DNA of 10,172 nucleotides from Oscillospiraceae bacterium (GTDB taxonomy: Bacteria > Bacillota > Clostridia > Oscillospirales > Acutalibacteraceae): the NCBI GenBank assembly GCA_029007475.1, contig JAQXHW010000131.1, positions 1-10,172 on the forward strand, in the 5' to 3' direction. Below, piece by piece: positions 6,731-10,172 of the stretch. The notes beneath the pieces were generated by a model, which was not told the DNA's origin, searched no databases, and worked only from the letters and a program-made list of their open reading frames with translations. Numbering within the stretch: position 1 is the stretch's first letter; each line of letters begins with the position of its first letter. The position numbers and the translations under genes are program-made.

Positions 6731-7990
6731 TTAACCGAAATAAAAGGTACTTCTGTCGGACAGCTCATCCTCAATAAAAAGCAGCCGGTTATACTTTGCG
6801 GTACGTTCCCCTCTGCAAGGGGCGCCTGTCTTTATCTGGCCTGAATTCACCGCAACAGCCAAGTCTGCAATAGTTGTGTCCTCGGTTTCTCCCGAGCGGT
6901 GAGAGATAACCGTCTTATAGCCGGCTCGGTGAGCCCTATCTATTGCCTTGAAGCTCTCGGTTAGGGTACCGATTTGATTTACCTTTACGAGAATTGCGTT
7001 TCCCGCACCCATGCTTATTCCCTGAGAGAGACGTTTTTCGTTTGTGACGAAAAGGTCGTCTCCTACAATCTGTACCTTATCGCCCAAAAGCTCTGTTATC
7101 TTCACAAAGCCTTCCCAGTCGTTTTCGGATAAGGGGTCCTCGATGGATACGATCGGATACATGGCGCAGAGCTTATCAAAATAGGTTATCAGCTCCTGTG
7201 TGGTCATGTTGATGTTTCTCTTGGGGAGATGATAGACTCCGTCCTTGTACCACTCAGAAGCTGCGGCATCAAGGGCGATTTTGGTATTATCGGAATTGTA
7301 GCCTGCTTTTTTGACGGCTTTCATAATAATCTCAATCGCCTGTTCATCGCTTTCCAAATCCGGAGCAAAGCCACCCTCATCGCCTACTGCGGTAGACTTT
7401 CCCAAGCTGTGCAGAATACTTTTAAGAGACATATAGATTTCAGAGCACTGTCTGAGTCCCTCCGAGAAGCTGTTTGCCCCCACGGGCATAATCATAAACT
7501 CCTGAATATCAATATTATTCGAGGCGTGTGCGCCGCCGTTTAGAATATTCATCATGGGCACAGGCAAACGGTTTGAAAAAGCGTTTCCCAGATAACGATA
7601 CAGTGGGAGCTTAAGCTGTTTCGCCGCCGCTTTTGCCACAGCTAAAGAGACCGCCAAAATTGCGTTAGCGCCTAAGCTGCTCTTATTCTCGGTTGAGTCG
7701 AGCTTAATCATAATATCGTCAATCTGCTCCTGATTAAAGGCTGACTTTCCCACAACGGCAGGAGCTATCAAGGTATTGATATTAAGAACGGCTTTGCTTA
7801 CACCCTTTCCGCAGTAGGCCTGCTCTGCGTCCCGAATCTCAACCGCTTCATACTCTCCCGTTGATGCACCCGAGGGCACCATCGCCACGGCACTCTCGCC
7901 CGATTTAAGAGTCACCTCAGCCGCGACCGTAGGAAAACCTCTCGAATCCAAAACGGCAATTCCTTTTACCTTATCAATAAAATATTCCAT
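6731..7990 (-). CDS. eno: Enolase (phosphopyruvate hydratase)
   Basis: The cytoplasmic glycolytic enzyme interconverts 2-phosphoglycerate and phosphoenolpyruvate. All expected functional positions are visible in the 419 residues: the SGASTG loop (40-45), His155 in NGGAHA, Glu164 in IQEF, Glu205 in VGDEGGF, magnesium ligands Asp241, Glu284 in SIEDP and Asp311 in GDDLF, catalytic Lys336 in KVNQIG, the SHRSGETED segment (363-371) and Lys387 in GQIKTGAPCR. The length is slightly below the usual 420-435. The N-terminal signature reads DSRGFPTV, where nearly all enolases have DSRGNPTV (Phe19 for Asn). The ATG at 7990 has a strong AGGAGGT site 5-6 bases upstream. It stands apart from other glycolytic genes, with pullulanase genes downstream on the same strand. 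It could be the only enolase or a diverged second copy; nothing suggests loss of activity. Confidence 0.96.
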   Translation of the reverse strand: MEYFIDKVKGIAVLDSRGFPTVAAEVTLKSGESAVAMVPSGASTGEYEAVEIRDAEQAYCGKGVSKAVLNINTLIAPAVVGKSAFNQEQIDDIMIKLDSTENKSSLGANAILAVSLAVAKAAAKQLKLPLYRYLGNAFSNRLPVPMMNILNGGAHASNNIDIQEFMIMPVGANSFSEGLRQCSEIYMSLKSILHSLGKSTAVGDEGGFAPDLESDEQAIEIIMKAVKKAGYNSDNTKIALDAAASEWYKDGVYHLPKRNINMTTQELITYFDKLCAMYPIVSIEDPLSENDWEGFVKITELLGDKVQIVGDDLFVTNEKRLSQGISMGAGNAILVKVNQIGTLTESFKAIDRAHRAGYKTVISHRSGETEDTTIADLAVAVNSGQIKTGAPCRGERTAKYNRLLFIEDELSDRSTFYFG

Positions 7991-8029
7991 AATGTACCTC
8001 CTTTTTTCTTATTATCCTCTTAACTCTTC

Positions 8030-8039
8030 CGAATATTCG
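8030..8039. other. 10-bp perfect palindrome in the eno/LysM divergent region
   Basis: CGAATATTCG is a perfect palindrome between the divergent enolase and LysM genes. It could be a small operator, but the length is modest and no regulator gene is adjacent. Confidence 0.2.
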
Positions 8040-8090
8040 TAACACATCTTAAACCTTGGGTATATTATTTATTAGAAAGGAGGTTTCACT

Positions 8091-8399
8091 TTGGAAACTG
8101 TACTCTATACTGTTTTACCGGGTAATACTCTCTGGGGTATCGGCAACTTCTTCGGCACAACCGTTGAAGAAATCGCCCGGCTCAACAATCTTTCCGAGGT
8201 AGATATTATATATCCCGGGCAGGTGCTGAAAATCCCCGTAGGAAGACCCATGCCCCCTCAATATTACGCTGTCCGTCCTGAGGACACACTTTACTCTATT
8301 GCATCCCGCTACGGCTTAACCGTGGGAGATATCCTCTCTATGAATAATTTAGGAAATCCTAACCTTATCTTTCCGGGTCAGATCATTAAACTCAGATAA
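8091..8399 (+). CDS. Small double-LysM protein
   Basis: The 102-residue protein consists almost entirely of two LysM repeats, at about residues 5-49 and 58-102. They are joined by a short proline-rich linker (VGRPMPPQ). Each repeat has the typical core: PGNTLWGIGNFFGTTVEEI then YPGQVLKIP, and PEDTLYSIASRYGLTVGDI then FPGQIIKLR. LysM modules bind N-acetylglucosamine polymers such as peptidoglycan. No signal peptide or membrane segment is present and no catalytic domain follows, so the protein is either exported by an unusual route, released into the spore coat or cortex region, or acts inside the mother cell. The start is TTG at 8091, decided by AAAGGAGGT (8076-8084) six bases before it; no in-frame ATG precedes it. 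Its exact role is unknown. A hairpin follows its stop. Confidence 0.88.
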   Translation: METVLYTVLPGNTLWGIGNFFGTTVEEIARLNNLSEVDIIYPGQVLKIPVGRPMPPQYYAVRPEDTLYSIASRYGLTVGDILSMNNLGNPNLIFPGQIIKLR

Positions 8400-8404
8400 A
8401 AACC

Positions 8405-8444
8405 GCCGCAGTTCAAGAAAAGAGCTGCGGCTACATATATTTTA
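8405..8444 (+). terminator. Probable terminator after the LysM gene
   Basis: A 10-base-pair stem with one G-T pair (8405-8414 with 8422-8431) closes a 7-base A-rich loop, six bases after the stop codon. The following tract (TACATATATTTT) is T-rich but broken, so termination may be incomplete. Confidence 0.6.
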
Positions 8445-8465
8445 CTCGACAAACAAAATTTTATC

Positions 8466-8494
8466 TTTTCAAACATAATTTTCCATGGTATACT
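8466..8494 (+). promoter_or_regulatory. Candidate promoter for the cation efflux gene
   Basis: TTTTCA (8466-8471) and TATACT (8489-8494) are 17 bases apart. The -10 box is preceded by TGG, giving an extended -10 (TGGTATACT). The coding start is about 28 bases downstream with GAGGT at 8512-8516. No metal-responsive riboswitch would fit in this short leader. Confidence 0.55.
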
Positions 8495-8522
8495 ATTTTT
8501 ATCATCATCTTGAGGTGTTACT

Positions 8523-9695
8523 ATGGTTAAGCTGCTTTCGTCTATTTTTTTAAGAAGTAAGGATATCACCACAGAAGCAGGAAGACGTGCCTTGGGCATG
8601 CTTTGCAGTGTTTTGGGTATTTTTCTCAACATACTTCTTTTTGCAGGAAAACTCACCGCCGGTATGCTCTCAGGCTCAATCGCCATTACCGCCGACGCTT
8701 TCAACAATATTACCGACGCAGGCTCGTCAGTCATCACCCTTATCGGCTTTCGCTTTGCAGGTATGAAGCCCGACACCAAGCACCCCTTCGGTCACGGGAG
8801 ATTTGAATATCTCTCAGGCTTAGTAGTTTCAATAATAATCATCATAGTTGGCTTTGAGCTTCTCACAACCTCTATCGACAAAATCATAAATCCCGAGGCT
8901 TTAAGCGGAAACATAATGATTTCAATTATCATTCTTGCAGCTTCGATTTTAGTAAAGGGCTATATGTTCTTTTACAACCGCCGAATAGGAAAAAAGATTA
9001 ATTCGGCAGGCATGAAAGCTACTGCTATGGACAGTCTCTCTGACTGCGCAGCCACAACGGTTGTACTTATTTCCGTTATTATAGGTGCCGCAGCAAATCT
9101 TCGTATTGACGGCTGGTGCGGTGCCGCTGTCGCACTCTTTGTACTTTTCGCAGGCTTCAAATCCGCTTTCGAAACTCTTCAGCCCCTCTTGGGAACAAGT
9201 CCCGACGAGGAATTTGTTAAGAGCATAGAAAGTACAATAATGGAACACGAAATGGTAATCGGTATTCACGACATGGTTGTTCATGACTACGGCCCCGGCA
9301 GACAGATGGTATCTGTCCATGCAGAGGTTGACGGAAGCCAAAACATCTTTGTTATCCATGACGAGATTGATATTATTGAACAGGAGCTTCATAAAAAATT
9401 CGGCTGTGACATTGTAATTCACATGGACCCCATTGAAACCGACAATGAAACGGTAAATTCCTACAAAACCCAGGTAATCGCCCTTGTTAAAGGCCTTTAC
9501 GAAAATGCTACCATTCACGATTTCCGTATGGTACCCGGCCCTACTCACAACAACCTTATTTTTGACGCGGTTATCCCCTACGAGATAAAAGAAAAAGAGG
9601 AAATTATCGAGGAGAATATTTGCAGGGAGGTTCATGAAAAGCTATCAAAATGTAACGCGGTTATTAAAATAGACAGACCCTTTACAAGTCACTGA
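8523..9695 (+). CDS. Cation diffusion facilitator (CDF) transporter, manganese-type motifs
   Basis: The membrane antiporter exports divalent metal in exchange for protons. The 390 residues begin with a six-helix domain (about 25-215). This contains the CDF signature region SGSIAITADAFNNITDAGSS (50-69), and KHPFGHGRFEYLSG (86-99) in the loop after helix 2. Aligned by eye to FieF, the helix-2 metal pair is Asn61/Asp65 (NxxxD) and the helix-5 pair is Asp170/Asp174 (DxxxD). Zinc and iron members usually have His or Asp in the first helix-5 position; NxxxD plus DxxxD resembles MntE-like manganese exporters, so manganese is the likely substrate. A cytosolic ferredoxin-like domain follows at about 220-303. 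A further stretch of about 75 residues (312-388) looks like a second such domain, making the protein longer than the roughly 300 residues of FieF. The ATG at 8523 has GAGGT six bases upstream. Confidence 0.93.
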   Translation: MVKLLSSIFLRSKDITTEAGRRALGMLCSVLGIFLNILLFAGKLTAGMLSGSIAITADAFNNITDAGSSVITLIGFRFAGMKPDTKHPFGHGRFEYLSGLVVSIIIIIVGFELLTTSIDKIINPEALSGNIMISIIILAASILVKGYMFFYNRRIGKKINSAGMKATAMDSLSDCAATTVVLISVIIGAAANLRIDGWCGAAVALFVLFAGFKSAFETLQPLLGTSPDEEFVKSIESTIMEHEMVIGIHDMVVHDYGPGRQMVSVHAEVDGSQNIFVIHDEIDIIEQELHKKFGCDIVIHMDPIETDNETVNSYKTQVIALVKGLYENATIHDFRMVPGPTHNNLIFDAVIPYEIKEKEEIIEENICREVHEKLSKCNAVIKIDRPFTSH

Positions 9696-9699
9696 TATA

Positions 9700-9740
9700 A
9701 AAGGCGACTATACCTTTTTGCCGGGTATAGTCGCTTTTCT
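9700..9740. terminator. Bidirectional terminator between the CDF gene and the YgiQ-type gene
   Basis: A perfect 11-base-pair stem (9704-9714 with 9724-9734) closes a 9-base loop. It is bordered by AAAA on one side and TTTTCTT on the other. It can end both convergent genes, whose stop codons lie within a few bases on either side. Confidence 0.9.
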
Positions 9741-10172
9741 TATCTTCTCTTTGATTTTTGAGTTTGAGGCTTTTTTGTTTTCTTTGCCCCTGCCCTGTTC
9801 TTTTGGGGAGCTTTCTTTGTGCTTTTGCTCTCCTCGGTTTTAAGCGGCGCAACCAAACAGTTTTTGCCCGTACCGATAAGGTCATGGCGACCGGCCTTTC
9901 TCAAGGCATCTATTACAACCTTGCGATTTTCGGGCTTATAATACTGCAAAAGAGCCCTCTGCTGAGCCTTTTCCTGAGGTGTTTTAGGCACATATACCTT
10001 CTCCATGGTTAAGGGATCGATTCCCGTATAAAACATACAGGTTGAAACCGTACCCGGGGTCGGGTAAAAATCCTGTACCTGTTCGGGGTGAAGTCCCTCG
10101 GCCTTCAGAAATTTTGCAAGCTCTATTGCATCATTTAGGGTGCTTCCCGGATGAGAGGACATAAGGTAGGGC
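9740..10172 (-). CDS. ygiQ: YgiQ-family radical SAM protein, C-terminal part (runs off the window)
   Basis: The last 144 codons are visible; the frame continues beyond base 10172, as the codons before the first internal methionine read PYL, giving PYLMSSHPGST. That segment, together with VQDFYPTPGTVSTCMFYTG, VYVPKTPQEKAQQRALLQYY and a GRHDLIGTGKNCL end, is the characteristic C-terminal part of the YgiQ (UPF0313) radical SAM family. The iron-sulfur CxxxCxxC motif lies in the missing N-terminal part. The biochemical reaction of the family is not established to my knowledge. After the conserved domain comes a tail of about 30 residues very rich in Lys, Gln, Ser and Thr, probably disordered and perhaps nucleic-acid binding. 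The gene converges on the CDF gene across a shared terminator. Confidence 0.92.
   Translation of the reverse strand, partial: PYLMSSHPGSTLNDAIELAKFLKAEGLHPEQVQDFYPTPGTVSTCMFYTGIDPLTMEKVYVPKTPQEKAQQRALLQYYKPENRKVVIDALRKAGRHDLIGTGKNCLVAPLKTEESKSTKKAPQKNRAGAKKTKKPQTQKSKRR

Noticed and set aside
8031..8053. Possible SigE sporulation promoter for the LysM gene
   Set aside because: GAATATT fits a SigE -35 box, but no -10 match was found at the required spacing; the sequence is also explained by a short palindrome.
8378..8779. Minus-strand frame of 133 codons across the LysM/CDF gap
   Set aside because: It overlaps the CDF start, its promoter and the LysM terminator on the other strand, and shows no family features.
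8949..9635. Minus-strand frame of 228 codons opposite the CDF gene
   Set aside because: It is entirely antisense to a well-supported transporter, has no ribosome site and no recognisable motif.

Overview
The window reads as chromosomal DNA of a low-to-mid G+C Gram-positive anaerobe. Shine-Dalgarno sites are strong (AGGAGG type), promoters are SigA-like, and site-2 protease and scpA are neighbours as in Clostridia. The C+ zinc-ribbon form of L28 and a secreted pullulanase carrying a type I dockerin point to the Ruminococcaceae/Oscillospirales, close to starch-degrading ruminococci of the Ruminococcus bromii type. The genus is an inference from gene content only. No mobile element, CRISPR array, rRNA or tRNA was found, and no stretch over 300 bases lacks a gene.

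Layout. Bases 1-806 (minus strand) hold a membrane site-2 protease gene followed by the first 40 codons of scpA, which leaves the window. Bases 807-1026 are a divergent promoter region. Bases 1027-1215 (plus strand) encode ribosomal protein L28, but codon 20 is an in-frame TAA. Two terminators (about 1241-1350) separate it from the convergent starch genes. Bases 1366-6592 (minus strand) carry two paralogous type I pullulanases in tandem. The upstream copy is cytoplasmic (659 aa). The downstream copy is secreted (1059 aa from the corrected start) and carries CBM48, GH13, MucBP-like, dockerin, MucBP-like and CBM26-like parts. Upstream of them, also on the minus strand, is a complete enolase gene (6731-7990). 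On the plus strand lie a small double-LysM gene starting with TTG (8091-8399) and a cation diffusion facilitator (8523-9695) with manganese-type metal motifs. A strong terminator divides the latter from the convergent 3' end of a YgiQ-type radical SAM gene (9740-10172, partial).

How it works together. The secreted enzyme would debranch starch or pullulan outside the cell, probably docked on a cohesin scaffold. The cytoplasmic paralogue would debranch imported maltodextrins or glycogen. Enolase serves the lower glycolysis that follows, but it has its own leader and may simply be a neighbour. The other genes look like unrelated housekeeping functions.

The two points most worth a second look are the nonsense codon in rpmB and the dockerin placed between two MucBP-like modules in the secreted pullulanase. 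I found no convincing wholly new system.
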